This document shows, piece after piece, positions 9,048 to 17,906 of a stretch of DNA of 64,000 nt; the stretch's first letter is position 1, and each line of letters starts with the position of its first letter. A program made the position numbers and the translations under genes. Origin of the DNA: Winogradskyella sediminis (GTDB taxonomy: Bacteria > Bacteroidota > Bacteroidia > Flavobacteriales > Flavobacteriaceae); NCBI RefSeq assembly GCF_003387355.1, contig NZ_QUNH01000001.1, positions 382,023 through 446,022 of the forward strand, in the 5' to 3' direction. The notes beneath the pieces were generated by a model. The model had not been told where the DNA came from. It ran no database searches and was given only the letters and a program-made list of their open reading frames with translations.

Positions 9048-10406
9048 TCAAACCAAAAACCCAACTAAATCCTCAATTTTAGAAATCAGCTGAATCTTTA
9101 TACCTGTATTTTTTAAGGCTATTTTATTGTATTTAGATACAAAAATGGTTGAAAATCCTAATTTTTCAGCTTCAAGAATGCGCTGTTCTACACGTTGAAC
9201 GGGTCTAATTTCACCAGATAATCCAACTTCTGCAGCAAAACAATAATCACTTGGCAAGGCCACATCTTCATTAGAGGATAATATGGATGCCACAACCGCC
9301 AAATCTATAGCCGGATCATCAACTGTGATACCACCTGTAATGTTTAAAAATACATCTTTTGCTCCTAAGCGGAAACCTGCTCGTTTTTCTAAAACTGCCA
9401 AAAGCATATTGAGTCGTTTGGCATTAAAACCAGTTGCTGAACGCTGTGGCGTACCATACACTGCTGTACTGACCAAGGCTTGTATCTCAATCATAAGTGG
9501 TCTTAAACCTTCTAAAGTTGCTGCTACTGCGTTACCAGAAAGCTCACCATCTTTTTCTGAAATTAATATTTCCGATGGATTAGATACTTCCCGTAGCCCA
9601 GAACCTTGCATTTCGTAAATACCAAGTTCATTTGTGGATCCAAAACGGTTTTTATTAGCTCTTAGAATTCTAAATACATGATTGCGATCTCCTTCAAACT
9701 GTAAAACGGTATCCACCATATGCTCCAAAATTTTTGGTCCAGCGATATGACCATCTTTAGTGATATGCCCAATTAATAAAACAGGTGTGGACGTTTCTTT
9801 AGCAAATTTTATTAACTCTGTGGTACATTCTTTTATTTGAGAAATACTTCCTGCTGAAGATTCTATGTAATCACTATGTAATGTTTGAATAGAATCTACC
9901 ACCACAATATCGGGATCTAAAGCCTCAATTTGTTTAAAAATATTTTGAGTTTTAGTCTCAGTAAGAATATAGCAATTATTGCTATTTGGATTAATACGCT
10001 CTGCACGCATTTTTATTTGTTTCTGACTTTCTTCACCAGAAATATATAAAGTTTTGTATTGTAATCTTAATGCTATTTGAAGTAATAGCGTACTCTTTCC
10101 TATACCTGGTTCACCACCTAGCAATGTTAAAGAACCTTGAACCATTCCGCCACCCAATACACGATTAAATTCGCCATCGCGCATATCTAAACGCGCTTCT
10201 TGAGACGTATCTATATCATTAATTAATAAAGGTTTTGAAACTCGTTTTGTAGTAGATGTCGGAGTTTTCCAATCGCTCTTTTCTGGTTTTTGAATAACCT
10301 CTTCTGCAATTGTATTCCATTCTTTACAAGAGGTGCACTGCCCTTGCCATTTAGCATATTGACTACCACAATTCTGACAAAAAAACGTTGTTTTTACTTT
10401 AGCCAT
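9048..10406 (-). CDS. radA: DNA repair protein RadA (Sms)
   Basis: RadA is a RecA-like ATPase that promotes branch migration in recombinational repair. The 452-residue protein has all expected parts: a four-cysteine zinc finger (C10, C13, C24, C27), Walker A GGEPGIGKST at about residues 97-106, the RadA-specific KNRFG motif near residue 252, and a C-terminal Lon-protease-like domain containing GGITVDDPAIDLA and GEIRPVQRVEQR. The start at 10406 is fixed by the zinc finger. A -7 box TAATTTTG lies 45 nt upstream. A short perfect inverted repeat (TTTCCGT / ACGGAAA, 10413-10429) is in the leader immediately before the start. Confidence 0.96.
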   Translation of the reverse strand: MAKVKTTFFCQNCGSQYAKWQGQCTSCKEWNTIAEEVIQKPEKSDWKTPTSTTKRVSKPLLINDIDTSQEARLDMRDGEFNRVLGGGMVQGSLTLLGGEPGIGKSTLLLQIALRLQYKTLYISGEESQKQIKMRAERINPNSNNCYILTETKTQNIFKQIEALDPDIVVVDSIQTLHSDYIESSAGSISQIKECTTELIKFAKETSTPVLLIGHITKDGHIAGPKILEHMVDTVLQFEGDRNHVFRILRANKNRFGSTNELGIYEMQGSGLREVSNPSEILISEKDGELSGNAVAATLEGLRPLMIEIQALVSTAVYGTPQRSATGFNAKRLNMLLAVLEKRAGFRLGAKDVFLNITGGITVDDPAIDLAVVASILSSNEDVALPSDYCFAAEVGLSGEIRPVQRVEQRILEAEKLGFSTIFVSKYNKIALKNTGIKIQLISKIEDLVGFLV

Positions 10407-10412
10407 ATTTAT

Positions 10413-10429
10413 TTTCCGTACAACGGAAA
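10413..10429 (-). promoter_or_regulatory. Inverted repeat in the radA leader
   Basis: TTTCCGT and ACGGAAA form a perfect 7-bp stem with a 3-nt loop, 6 nt before the radA ATG. It could sequester the ribosome-binding region or be an operator; function is unknown. Confidence 0.35.
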
Positions 10430-10451
10430 TCTCTTTAAATTATAAATATGA

Positions 10452-10459
10452 CAAAATTA
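10452..10459 (-). promoter_or_regulatory. -7 promoter box of radA
   Basis: TAATTTTG on the minus strand fits TAnnTTTG exactly. It predicts a transcript starting near 10447 with a leader of about 40 nt. A TTTA about 22 nt further upstream is a weak -33 candidate. Confidence 0.45.
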
Positions 10460-10606
10460 AAACAATTTTAGTTGATGTCTTTAAACCATGCTATAATAGC
10501 TAAAACTTTTAAAGTTGCTAATTTTGAAGGCATATTAGAAAACAAAAATGTTTTGGTTTTACCATATAAAGCTTCAAAAAAGTAATCTGTGGACAGCCTG
10601 CGTTTT

Positions 10607-11794
10607 CTAGTTTTCTTCATCGTCATCTTCATTATCATCAATCTCTTCGTCTAAATCTGCCACTGTTAATTCATCTATTTTAGAAAAGATATATTCTCTA
10701 TTAATATGGCTAACATCATTTAATGTTAAAGCAGACTCGTATAATTTTTTAGCTTTTTTAGTTTTCCCAGATTTTTCTGCGTATTGTGCTAAGTAATAGG
10801 TACCCATTAAGGATTCTGGATGAAGTTTATTTGCCAGCGCACCTAATTTATTCAGTGATTTTAAATCTTCACGTTGTTCCGCAATTTTAACAACTTTTTC
10901 AATTTCTTCTACACTAATTTCTTTTTTTATACCAAATAACTTCTCAATTCGTTTATACCTATCCGTTAAATAATTATCCAAGGTACCTTCATAAGGCAAA
11001 ACTTTTTCTTCTAACTCTTTCTCTCTAAGTGGATTATAGATGTCAAAAATCTTTTCGAAAGAACGTGCCAATGCACTTGTTACTAAAGTGTAATGCGTTT
11101 CTTCTTTAAAATCATCAAAGTAGTACGTTACGTTTTGATTATCGATTTCCTTAATCTGTCCGTCGACAGAAAGTATGTTGTGACGTAAATGGGGAATGTC
11201 TTTTTCTGCTGTTGCTAAGTAATAGAAAATATCCTTTTTATAAAGTGCTAATCGCTTAGCTATAAAATTATTTAACGATCCAATAAAATCTGGACTGATA
11301 CACACATAAGCCTGAAACTCTAAAGCCTCTTTAAATAAATAAGAATTAATAAAATTCCCCATATTATCATGGCCCACTGCCACTCTAAACTTACTTGTAT
11401 TGTATTTTTTATCTATATAAGGCAATAACTCATCGGAAACAAAATTATGAAATCGAAGTCCCGACTCTGTAGGCAAACCTGTAGCGGGATCATAGTACCC
11501 ATCGTAAAAGCGATTTTCTCCTTGCATAATTCCCACCACGATAGAACCTGGCATATTGTCAAAATAATACTGAAAATCAACCTGACCTACTACTGGCTCA
11601 AATAAGTAATCTCCATCGAACACAATAATAACTGGATACTTTTCATCAGCATCAGCATCGTAATTTTTAGGTAGTTTAACTTTTAGCTTACGAACGGCAT
11701 TGAGTTTTGCCGAAGATATTTCCTGGTAAGTGATTTGCGCAAATGACGAAGCACAAATTAGACATGTAAGAACTACAAAAATAGTTTTTTTCAT
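10607..11794 (-). CDS. Secreted alpha/beta-hydrolase-fold protein (esterase-like) with C-terminal TPR-like repeats, paralogue 1
   Basis: A signal peptide (MKKTIFVVLTCLICASSFAQ) fixes the start at 11794. The next about 260 residues match the putative esterase fold (PF00756-like): the strand YPVIIVFDGDYLFEP, the oxyanion region, and the elbow VAVGHDNMGN. The usual nucleophile serine of GHSxGG is aspartate here. A histidine in EETHYTLV fits the catalytic base. The C-terminal part (about 290-380) has helices like TPR units (YYLAQYAEKSGKTKKAKKLYE), and the tail is extremely acidic (DLDEEIDDNEDDDEEN). It is the downstream member of a tandem pair with the gene at 11871-13016. The substrate is unknown, and a non-enzymatic role is possible. 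Confidence 0.75.
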   Translation of the reverse strand: MKKTIFVVLTCLICASSFAQITYQEISSAKLNAVRKLKVKLPKNYDADADEKYPVIIVFDGDYLFEPVVGQVDFQYYFDNMPGSIVVGIMQGENRFYDGYYDPATGLPTESGLRFHNFVSDELLPYIDKKYNTSKFRVAVGHDNMGNFINSYLFKEALEFQAYVCISPDFIGSLNNFIAKRLALYKKDIFYYLATAEKDIPHLRHNILSVDGQIKEIDNQNVTYYFDDFKEETHYTLVTSALARSFEKIFDIYNPLREKELEEKVLPYEGTLDNYLTDRYKRIEKLFGIKKEISVEEIEKVVKIAEQREDLKSLNKLGALANKLHPESLMGTYYLAQYAEKSGKTKKAKKLYESALTLNDVSHINREYIFSKIDELTVADLDEEIDDNEDDDEEN

Positions 11795-11870
11795 GATGAG
11801 TAGGTTTAGATTTGGGACTCCAAACATACTAAATTATCGCTAAGTTGTCAATTTTTTTCGATGAAATACA

Positions 11871-13016
11871 TTATCGTTTCATTTTTTCTTGAATTTCATA
11901 CATTTTATCGAGCATCATTTCTTTATCCACTGACTGAGATGGCTCTAATAACAATCCGGCTTTATAACGTTGCAAAGCACGTTTCAAATTGCCTTCTTTC
12001 TCATTATACATCCCTAAATAATAAGCACTTAGCATTGATTTTGGAAAATTCTTATTAATTAGTTTGGATAATTTTTCAAGCGATTCTAAATCGTCCTTCT
12101 TATTACTCGCAGCTGCAATAGCCCTAATATCGTTTTCAATTAATTTTTTTTCAAAACCATAGAAATGCTCAATATCTTCGTACTTCTTCACTAAATAATC
12201 GTAGGGAGAACCTTCAAATGTTAAAACTTTTTCTGAATACTCTTTGGCATTAATAGGTTTGAATAGTGTAAAAATCTGATTTAATGCCTTAGGAATCCCT
12301 CTTCCCACTAATGAATAATGGTTAGCATCCTCAAAATCATCAAATTTATATAAGAATTTTTCATTTTCAATAGACGAAATAACCGTGTTAGCTTCTAAAA
12401 TTGATGCTCTCATGGTTTTAATGTCCGCATCTGCGGTCGCCATATAATAGAATATCTCATCGTTTAATATAGATAAGCGCTGTTGTAATCTATTAATCAT
12501 TTCTGTTGCAAAATCTGGGCTCAACGCCACATACGCTCTAAATATCGGCTCATCTTTAAACAAGTAATAGTTTATGAAATTAGCACTTAAATCGTGTCCT
12601 ACAATAATTCTAAAATTCGAAGCATTATACTTATCTTCTATAAATGGTAATAACTCTGCTGCCATAAACTCGTAGAATGCAGCACCATCATGCGCAGGAA
12701 AAAAAGTCTCATTATCATAATAAAAATCATTTTCTCTTGTTGTGGCTTGGTTAATCCCTACAACAATACAATCTGGAATATCTTCCCAATACGATTGATA
12801 GTCTATATTCCCTGCAATAGGCTCAAACAAATAATCTCCGTCTAAAACAATAATTAAAGGATAAGTCCTTTTTTCGTCGGGATTGTAATTTCTTGGTAAT
12901 TGAATTTTCAATTCGCGTTCACCATCCAATTTATAAGAATCAATGGTTTTATAGATGGCTTGAGATTGCATATTTAGACCTATAAAAAGCGCTAGAAGTA
13001 GATAAAAATTCTTCAT
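11871..13016 (-). CDS. Secreted alpha/beta-hydrolase-fold protein (esterase-like) with C-terminal TPR-like repeats, paralogue 2
   Basis: This 381-residue protein is a clear paralogue of its downstream neighbour: both share LPRNY/LPKNY, YPLIIVLDGDYLFEP, the elbow GHD, FINYYLF, and an ending of TPR-like helices (YYLGMYNEKEGNLKRALQRY). A signal peptide ends near MQSQA. The elbow reads IIVGHDLSANF, again with aspartate where serine is normal, and NHYSLV carries the presumed catalytic histidine. The acidic tail of paralogue 1 is absent. The two genes probably arose by tandem duplication and are separated by 76 bp. Conservation of the same aspartate in both copies argues against random decay. Confidence 0.75.
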   Translation of the reverse strand: MKNFYLLLALFIGLNMQSQAIYKTIDSYKLDGERELKIQLPRNYNPDEKRTYPLIIVLDGDYLFEPIAGNIDYQSYWEDIPDCIVVGINQATTRENDFYYDNETFFPAHDGAAFYEFMAAELLPFIEDKYNASNFRIIVGHDLSANFINYYLFKDEPIFRAYVALSPDFATEMINRLQQRLSILNDEIFYYMATADADIKTMRASILEANTVISSIENEKFLYKFDDFEDANHYSLVGRGIPKALNQIFTLFKPINAKEYSEKVLTFEGSPYDYLVKKYEDIEHFYGFEKKLIENDIRAIAAASNKKDDLESLEKLSKLINKNFPKSMLSAYYLGMYNEKEGNLKRALQRYKAGLLLEPSQSVDKEMMLDKMYEIQEKMKR

Positions 13017-13054
13017 ATGACAGATAAATTACGAATTTAAAATAACTAAAATTT

Positions 13055-14014
13055 TTATAATGTTGTTTTCTTTCTATTGTAAATAGGTAAATATAATAAT
13101 GATAAACCACCAATAACAATAATAACTAGGGTTTGCGTAGACCAAACTATCCACCCAAACGCTCTACTCGGATCATCGGCTATACCAAATAACGAAAATG
13201 CAAGAACAACCGCTTCTGGAAACGAACCCACACCTCCATTGGTAGCTGCAATACTAAAACTTGAAAGGATAAACCCAATAAGAATTGCTGCCAAGCCTAT
13301 GTGCTGTAATTCGGGTAAAGCAAATGTGGTTACATAAAACATAAGCACATACATTACCCAAATAAATAAAGTATGCCCTATAAACGCCCACTTTTTCTTC
13401 ATTTTAAAAATGCTAAGCGCTCCCTCTAATAGCCCTATGACAAAACCTTTTACTTTTATTGCAAATTTAGATTTGCCCTTTCTAATAAAAAGGAACAATA
13501 CTAGCACTCCCAAAAATAACACGGAACCACCTAAAATTAAAGAAGTTATATTAAATTTTTGTAAAAAAAAATCAAAGATAAACTCAGACTCTAAAAAAAA
13601 TGCTAAGACTACAATGGTAAGCAACATTATAGTATCGGCTACACGTTCTGCAACGATGGTACCAAAACCTTTATCGAACGGAAGCTCTTCGTAGTTTTTT
13701 AATATTGTAGCTCTTGCAACTTCACCTGCTCTTGGAATCGTAAAATTAATAAGATAAGCAGCGTATACGGCCATTAAACTATTTCCAAATTTAGGCTTAA
13801 AACCTAAAGGCTCAACCATAAACAACCAACGGTAGGCTCTAGAAATATGACTAAGCATCCCCAAACTCACACCAAGAATAATCCATGTATAGTCAGCATC
13901 CTTAAAGTACTGAACTAATTTTTCAATAGAAATTTTAGATAAAGAATACCATACCAAACCCACTCCTAAGAGCAATGGTAAACCAACTTTTAGAATGGAT
14001 TTAGCTTGGGCCAC
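13055..14014 (-). CDS. Integral membrane protein of the lysylphosphatidylglycerol synthase TM / UPF0104 flippase-like family
   Basis: The 319-residue protein has about eight hydrophobic segments. Family hallmarks are the early region HISRAYRWLFMV, AYLINFTIPRAGEVARATIL, ERVADTIMLL, and late in the protein SSFSIAATNGGVGSFPEAVVLAFSLFGI. Members include the flippase part of MprF and archaeal AglD-like proteins that move or modify lipids; the soluble synthase domain of MprF is absent, so a lipid-transport or lipid-linked role is only inferred. It begins 4 bp after panD and belongs to the panC-panD operon, an arrangement often seen in Flavobacteriaceae with no obvious biochemical reason. Confidence 0.85.
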   Translation of the reverse strand: MAQAKSILKVGLPLLLGVGLVWYSLSKISIEKLVQYFKDADYTWIILGVSLGMLSHISRAYRWLFMVEPLGFKPKFGNSLMAVYAAYLINFTIPRAGEVARATILKNYEELPFDKGFGTIVAERVADTIMLLTIVVLAFFLESEFIFDFFLQKFNITSLILGGSVLFLGVLVLFLFIRKGKSKFAIKVKGFVIGLLEGALSIFKMKKKWAFIGHTLFIWVMYVLMFYVTTFALPELQHIGLAAILIGFILSSFSIAATNGGVGSFPEAVVLAFSLFGIADDPSRAFGWIVWSTQTLVIIVIGGLSLLYLPIYNRKKTTL

Positions 14015-14018
14015 CTGA

Positions 14019-14369
14019 TTATTTTAGGAGGTTCGTAGCTTCATCCGGAAAGACTAAAGAGGGCTTAAACACCTTGGCTTTTTCAATATCCATAATAGCA
14101 TAAGTAATAAGAATAAGCGTATCACCTACAGCTACTTTACGTGCTGCGGCTCCATTAAGGGTAATTTCGCCACTATTGCGAGGACCAGGAATACAGTAGG
14201 TTTCTAAGCGTTCTCCATTATCGTTATTAACAATCTGAACTTTTTCGCCTTGTATAATATTGGCCGCTTCCATTAGATCTTCATCAATAGTGATACTACC
14301 AATATAATTAAGCTTGGCACCTGTAACCTTTACACGATGAATTTTAGATTTTACAACTTGTATTTGCAT
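14019..14369 (-). CDS. panD: Aspartate 1-decarboxylase
   Basis: PanD makes beta-alanine from aspartate for pantothenate synthesis. It is made as a proenzyme that cleaves itself before a serine to form a pyruvoyl cofactor. The processing site is visible as YIGSITID, between G24 and S25, in the usual position. The 116-residue length and [11 protein letters not shown] near the C-terminus are also standard. It lies 13 bp after panC, its partner enzyme, in one operon. Confidence 0.96.
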   Translation of the reverse strand: MQIQVVKSKIHRVKVTGAKLNYIGSITIDEDLMEAANIIQGEKVQIVNNDNGERLETYCIPGPRNSGEITLNGAAARKVAVGDTLILITYAIMDIEKAKVFKPSLVFPDEATNLLK

Positions 14370-14382
14370 ACCACAAAGATAA

Positions 14383-15234
14383 TTAATTTAAAGCGATATT
14401 GTCTATCAATCTTATATCGCCTGCATATACAGCTATAAAAGCTCTATATGATTTTTTTGTTGATTTTCGTTTTACCGGTTTTAAGGTTGATTCGTCTGCA
14501 ATTATAAAATACTCGAGCTCTAAGAGCGACTGATTTTTAAATGCCTTCTCAACCCATTCCGACACTACTTTAGCACTTTTTGTGCCAAACTTTGTTTTGG
14601 CAGTTTGTAGTGTTTTATAAATAACTGGAGCAATCTCCCTATGTTGAGGTGTTAATCTTGCATTTCTAGAACTCATTGCCAATCCGTCTTCTGCTCTAAG
14701 AATAGGACAACCAACAATGGTAACTGGTATGTGATGCAACGCTACTAACTTTTTAATAATTTGTAGCTGCTGAAAATCTTTTTCTCCAAAATATGCGAAA
14801 TCAGGAGTTACAATTTTAAACAAACGCTTCACAATTGTACCCACTCCGTCAAAATGGCCTGGTCTAAAAGCTCCTTCCATCTGGTGTTCTAACCCATCAT
14901 ATTCAAATGAATCGGCTTCTATACTATCATCATATACATCCTTAACATTTGGTGCATAAACAATAATATAATTATCGCTTACATCCTTTAACATGGCAAC
15001 ATCTGCCTCTAAAGTTCTTGGATATTTAATTAAATCATCTTGATTATCAAACTGGGTCGGATTAACAAAAATGCTCACCACAACAAAGTTGTTTTCATTC
15101 AATCCTCTTTTCACCAACGACACATGCCCTGCATGCAGAGCACCCATTGTTGGCACAAACCCAATTGAGTTCCCCTTGGCTTTCAAAGCACTAATGTGAT
15201 TTGACAATTCTGTTTTATTCTGAAAGTTCTTCAA
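14383..15234 (-). CDS. panC: Pantothenate synthetase, TTG start
   Basis: PanC joins pantoate and beta-alanine with ATP. Motifs are [17 protein letters not shown] (HIGH-like ATP site, about residues 24-40), [20 protein letters not shown], and [10 protein letters not shown] (KMSKS-like). The protein is full length (283 residues). The start is TTG at 15234: translation from there gives the normal N-terminus, no ATG lies between it and the first conserved motif, and the upstream in-frame stop is only six codons away. A strong promoter (TTTG, 21 nt, TATGTTTG) ends 25 nt upstream. Rare-start use may keep expression low. It heads the operon panC-panD-flippase. Confidence 0.95.
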   Translation of the reverse strand: MKNFQNKTELSNHISALKAKGNSIGFVPTMGALHAGHVSLVKRGLNENNFVVVSIFVNPTQFDNQDDLIKYPRTLEADVAMLKDVSDNYIIVYAPNVKDVYDDSIEADSFEYDGLEHQMEGAFRPGHFDGVGTIVKRLFKIVTPDFAYFGEKDFQQLQIIKKLVALHHIPVTIVGCPILRAEDGLAMSSRNARLTPQHREIAPVIYKTLQTAKTKFGTKSAKVVSEWVEKAFKNQSLLELEYFIIADESTLKPVKRKSTKKSYRAFIAVYAGDIRLIDNIALN

Positions 15235-15259
15235 TGCCGTAACAAAAATTTAACGCATG

Positions 15260-15292
15260 CAAACATAATATAATACTAGCAATCTGCACAAA
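15260..15292 (-). promoter_or_regulatory. Complete Bacteroidetes-type promoter of panC-panD
   Basis: On the minus strand, TTTG (15292-15289) is followed by 21 nt and then TATGTTTG (15267-15260). This fits the -33/-7 consensus (TTTG, about 19-21 nt, TAnnTTTG) and is one of the best promoters in the window. Transcription should start near 15255. Confidence 0.7.
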
Positions 15293-15298
15293 TTTTTG

Positions 15299-15306
15299 TA
15301 ATTTTG
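15299..15306 (+). promoter_or_regulatory. -7 box of the glycogen-synthase-like gene
   Basis: TAATTTTG matches the -7 consensus and predicts a transcript start near 15311. This is downstream of an in-frame ATG at 15308 and so supports the later ATG at 15344. It is back to back with the panC promoter. Confidence 0.5.
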
Positions 15307-15343
15307 CATGTTTTTTACTATTAATTTCAAAAGCAGCAGATTT

Positions 15344-16156
15344 ATGAAAGATAAACGAATATTGTATGTGTCCTCGGAAGTTGTTCCATATTTACCTGAA
15401 ACAGAGATTTCTTCAATGTCCTTTGAAGCACCTCGAATGGTAAACAAACAAGGAGGTCAGATTAGAATATTTATGCCTCGCTTTGGAAATATTAACGAGA
15501 GAAGACATCAACTCCACGAAGTAATTAGACTCTCTGGTATTAATTTGGTGATTAATGATTTAGACATGCCATTGATTATTAAAGTAGCTTCTATTCCTAA
15601 AGAACGTATTCAAGTTTATTTTATAGATAATGAAGATTACTTTAAGAGAAAAGCAACCTTAACCGATGAAGATGGAAAATTATTTGCAGACAACGACGAG
15701 CGCGCCATTTTCTTTGCAAAAGGTGTTATTGAAACGGTAAAAAAACTAAATTGGGCTCCAGATATTATTCATGTTAATGGATGGTTGGCTTCTTTATTGC
15801 CTTTATACTTAAAAGAGTTCTATAAAACTGAACCTCTTTTTACAGAAAGCAAAATAGTCACTTCTGTATACAATCAAAACTTTGAAGGAACGTTAGATAA
15901 AGACATGATCTCAAAAGTAAACTTTGACGGCTTAGATGCCGAAACCACAGAACTCTTAAAACAACCAGATTACATTAATTTAATGAAGGTTGCCATAGAT
16001 AATTCTGATGCTATTATCAGAGGGTCTGAAGCATTGCCAGATGAATTAGACACGTATTTAAATGACTTAACAAAACCTGTATTGGATTATTATCCAATTG
16101 AAGAATTTGCAGATCCTTACACAGAGTTTTACAATAACGCTGTATTAAACAGTTAA
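15344..16156 (+). CDS. Glycogen/starch synthase N-terminal (GT5) domain protein, single-domain form
   Basis: The 270-residue protein matches only the N-terminal half of GT5 glycogen synthases: KDKRILYVSSEVVPYLPET at the start, GQIRIFMPRFGNINERR, IYFIDNEDYF-like text, and DIIHVNGWLASLLPLYL. In full-length enzymes the first motif carries the ADP-glucose-binding KxGGL loop; that loop is absent here, and so is the whole C-terminal Rossmann domain. It is therefore unlikely to be a complete glycosyltransferase. Such short versions are found in this position across Flavobacteriaceae, between pan genes, a DUF4270 lipoprotein and glmS, which hints at a conserved but unknown role linked to the envelope or sugars. 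Start chosen from the promoter position. Confidence 0.8.
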   Translation: MKDKRILYVSSEVVPYLPETEISSMSFEAPRMVNKQGGQIRIFMPRFGNINERRHQLHEVIRLSGINLVINDLDMPLIIKVASIPKERIQVYFIDNEDYFKRKATLTDEDGKLFADNDERAIFFAKGVIETVKKLNWAPDIIHVNGWLASLLPLYLKEFYKTEPLFTESKIVTSVYNQNFEGTLDKDMISKVNFDGLDAETTELLKQPDYINLMKVAIDNSDAIIRGSEALPDELDTYLNDLTKPVLDYYPIEEFADPYTEFYNNAVLNS

Positions 16157-16164
16157 TATTACTT

Positions 16165-17892
16165 ATGAAAAAAAATAAAATTGCTTTACAAATCTTATCA
16201 TTTAGCCTCATTGCTCTCAGTATTATTGCTTGTGATGATGATTTTGTATCTCTAGAGTCCGATGTTATAAATGGTGGTGTTGCAACCAATTTTGATATTG
16301 ATTCACGTAAATACGATGTTATTGCTTATACTAAGGCCTTAGCACCAGTACAAACCAATAGCCTTGGACTAACAACTCTAGGAATCTATGATGATGCTTA
16401 CGGTAGAGTAACCGCAAGCTTTGTAACTCAATTAACACCTTCAACGTATAGTCCATCATTTGGAGATGAAGCAAAAGTAGATTCCGTTGTAGTGACTCTT
16501 CCCTATTTTAGTACAGCAACTGGTACAGATGATGACGGAAACATTACGTACAGTTTAGATTCTGTGATATCTAAAACTGAGGATTACAGTAATATAAGAC
16601 TGCGCATATTTGAAAATAATTATTTCATTAGAGATTTTGATCCAACAGGTGACTTTAATGAAGGACAAGCCTATTATTCTAACAAAACAGCTTCAACTTC
16701 AGAAACTATACCTGTAACGGCTTTAGAAGGGACAGAATTTTCATTCGTTGAATATGATGACCCAACTGGAAGTAATATGACCGTTGTCGATAATATAATA
16801 GACATAAATAACAAAGGCTATAACTTAAAAGATGTAAATGAGCTAGATGATAATGGTGATAAAACCTTATTAGCAACTCAACCACCATGTATAAGAGTAA
16901 TGCTAGAACCTACTTTTTGGGAAGATAAAATATTAGCTAAAGAAGGAGATGCCGTTTTAAGCAACTTAAACAATTTCACCGAATACTTTAGAGGTCTTTA
17001 TTTTAAAGCAGAAGCTGTAAATGACGATGGAAGTTTTCTTATTTTAAACACAGGGAGTACCAATAATGCCAATGTTACCATCTATTACTCGAAGCTAACA
17101 GCATCTACTACAGACGACCCAGAATTAAGAGACAATTCTACTTATGTACTTAACTTTGGAACAAATAAAATTAATTTTCTTGAAAACGATTATACTTTAC
17201 CAATCGCTGATGGAAGTTCAGAAAACGGAGATAGTAGAATTTATTTAAAAGGAGGAGAAGGTGCTATTGCTGGCATCAAATTATTTGATGGCTTTAACGA
17301 AGAAGCTGGCATGAGCAATTTTGATAAATTTAGAAATGATTTTGTCAATTTGGAAAATGATAAATATAGTAGTTCAAAACGCTTAGTTAACGAAGCAAAT
17401 CTTGTATTTTATGTGGATAGAGATCAATTAGATTTATTAAATCAAGACCCAGAAAACGAACCTAACAGACTGTATTTGTATGACTTAGACAATAAAACGC
17501 CGTTAATCGATTATTATTTAGACGTCACTAATACCAGTTTACCTTCGTATTCTAAGATTAGTCATCTTGGTGCTTTGCAACGAGTAGATGAAGAGCCGAC
17601 CAATAAAGGTGTTAAATACAAATTGAGACTTACAGAACATATCAATAATTTATTAATAAGAGACTCTACAAATGTTGAACTCGGTTTAGCAGTGTCACTT
17701 AACGTAAATATTGAAGACCCTAGCGTTAGTATTTCTCAGAATAAAGTACAAACTGATGACGATTTAGATTTAACAGTACCAGTCAGCTCTATCCTATCAC
17801 CAAGAGGAACAATTTTGTACGGTAATAACACATCAGAATCTGATGAAGATAAACGTGTTTACTTAGAAATATTTTATACAGAACCAAATTAG
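16165..17892 (+). CDS. DUF4270 family outer-membrane lipoprotein
   Basis: A lipoprotein signal (ending in LSIIAC, lipidated Cys near residue 23) is followed by DDDFVSLESDVINGG, typical of DUF4270 proteins. The rest of the 575 residues is beta-rich, with asparagine- and aspartate-rich loops and conserved-looking strands such as YGRVTASFVTQL and VDSVVVTLPYF. The gene starts 8 bp after the GT5-like gene and ends 14 bp before glmS, so the three form an operon. No enzyme motif is visible. A carbohydrate-binding or surface structural role has not been established for the family, as far as I know. Confidence 0.85.
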   Translation: MKKNKIALQILSFSLIALSIIACDDDFVSLESDVINGGVATNFDIDSRKYDVIAYTKALAPVQTNSLGLTTLGIYDDAYGRVTASFVTQLTPSTYSPSFGDEAKVDSVVVTLPYFSTATGTDDDGNITYSLDSVISKTEDYSNIRLRIFENNYFIRDFDPTGDFNEGQAYYSNKTASTSETIPVTALEGTEFSFVEYDDPTGSNMTVVDNIIDINNKGYNLKDVNELDDNGDKTLLATQPPCIRVMLEPTFWEDKILAKEGDAVLSNLNNFTEYFRGLYFKAEAVNDDGSFLILNTGSTNNANVTIYYSKLTASTTDDPELRDNSTYVLNFGTNKINFLENDYTLPIADGSSENGDSRIYLKGGEGAIAGIKLFDGFNEEAGMSNFDKFRNDFVNLENDKYSSSKRLVNEANLVFYVDRDQLDLLNQDPENEPNRLYLYDLDNKTPLIDYYLDVTNTSLPSYSKISHLGALQRVDEEPTNKGVKYKLRLTEHINNLLIRDSTNVELGLAVSLNVNIEDPSVSISQNKVQTDDDLDLTVPVSSILSPRGTILYGNNTSESDEDKRVYLEIFYTEPN

Positions 17893-17906
17893 TAAAAAAA
17901 CAAACT

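Noticed and set aside
10607..13016. Paralogues as haloalkane dehalogenases or epoxide hydrolases because of the GHD elbow
   Set aside because: Overall sequence fits the esterase (PF00756-like) fold; other dehalogenase or epoxide hydrolase motifs are missing.
15250..15447. Minus-strand frame over the divergent panC promoter
   Set aside because: It covers two promoters and the start of the GT5-like gene, with no recognisable content.
17893..17906. glmS ribozyme
   Set aside because: Only 14 bp separate glmS from the previous gene; the ribozyme does not fit.
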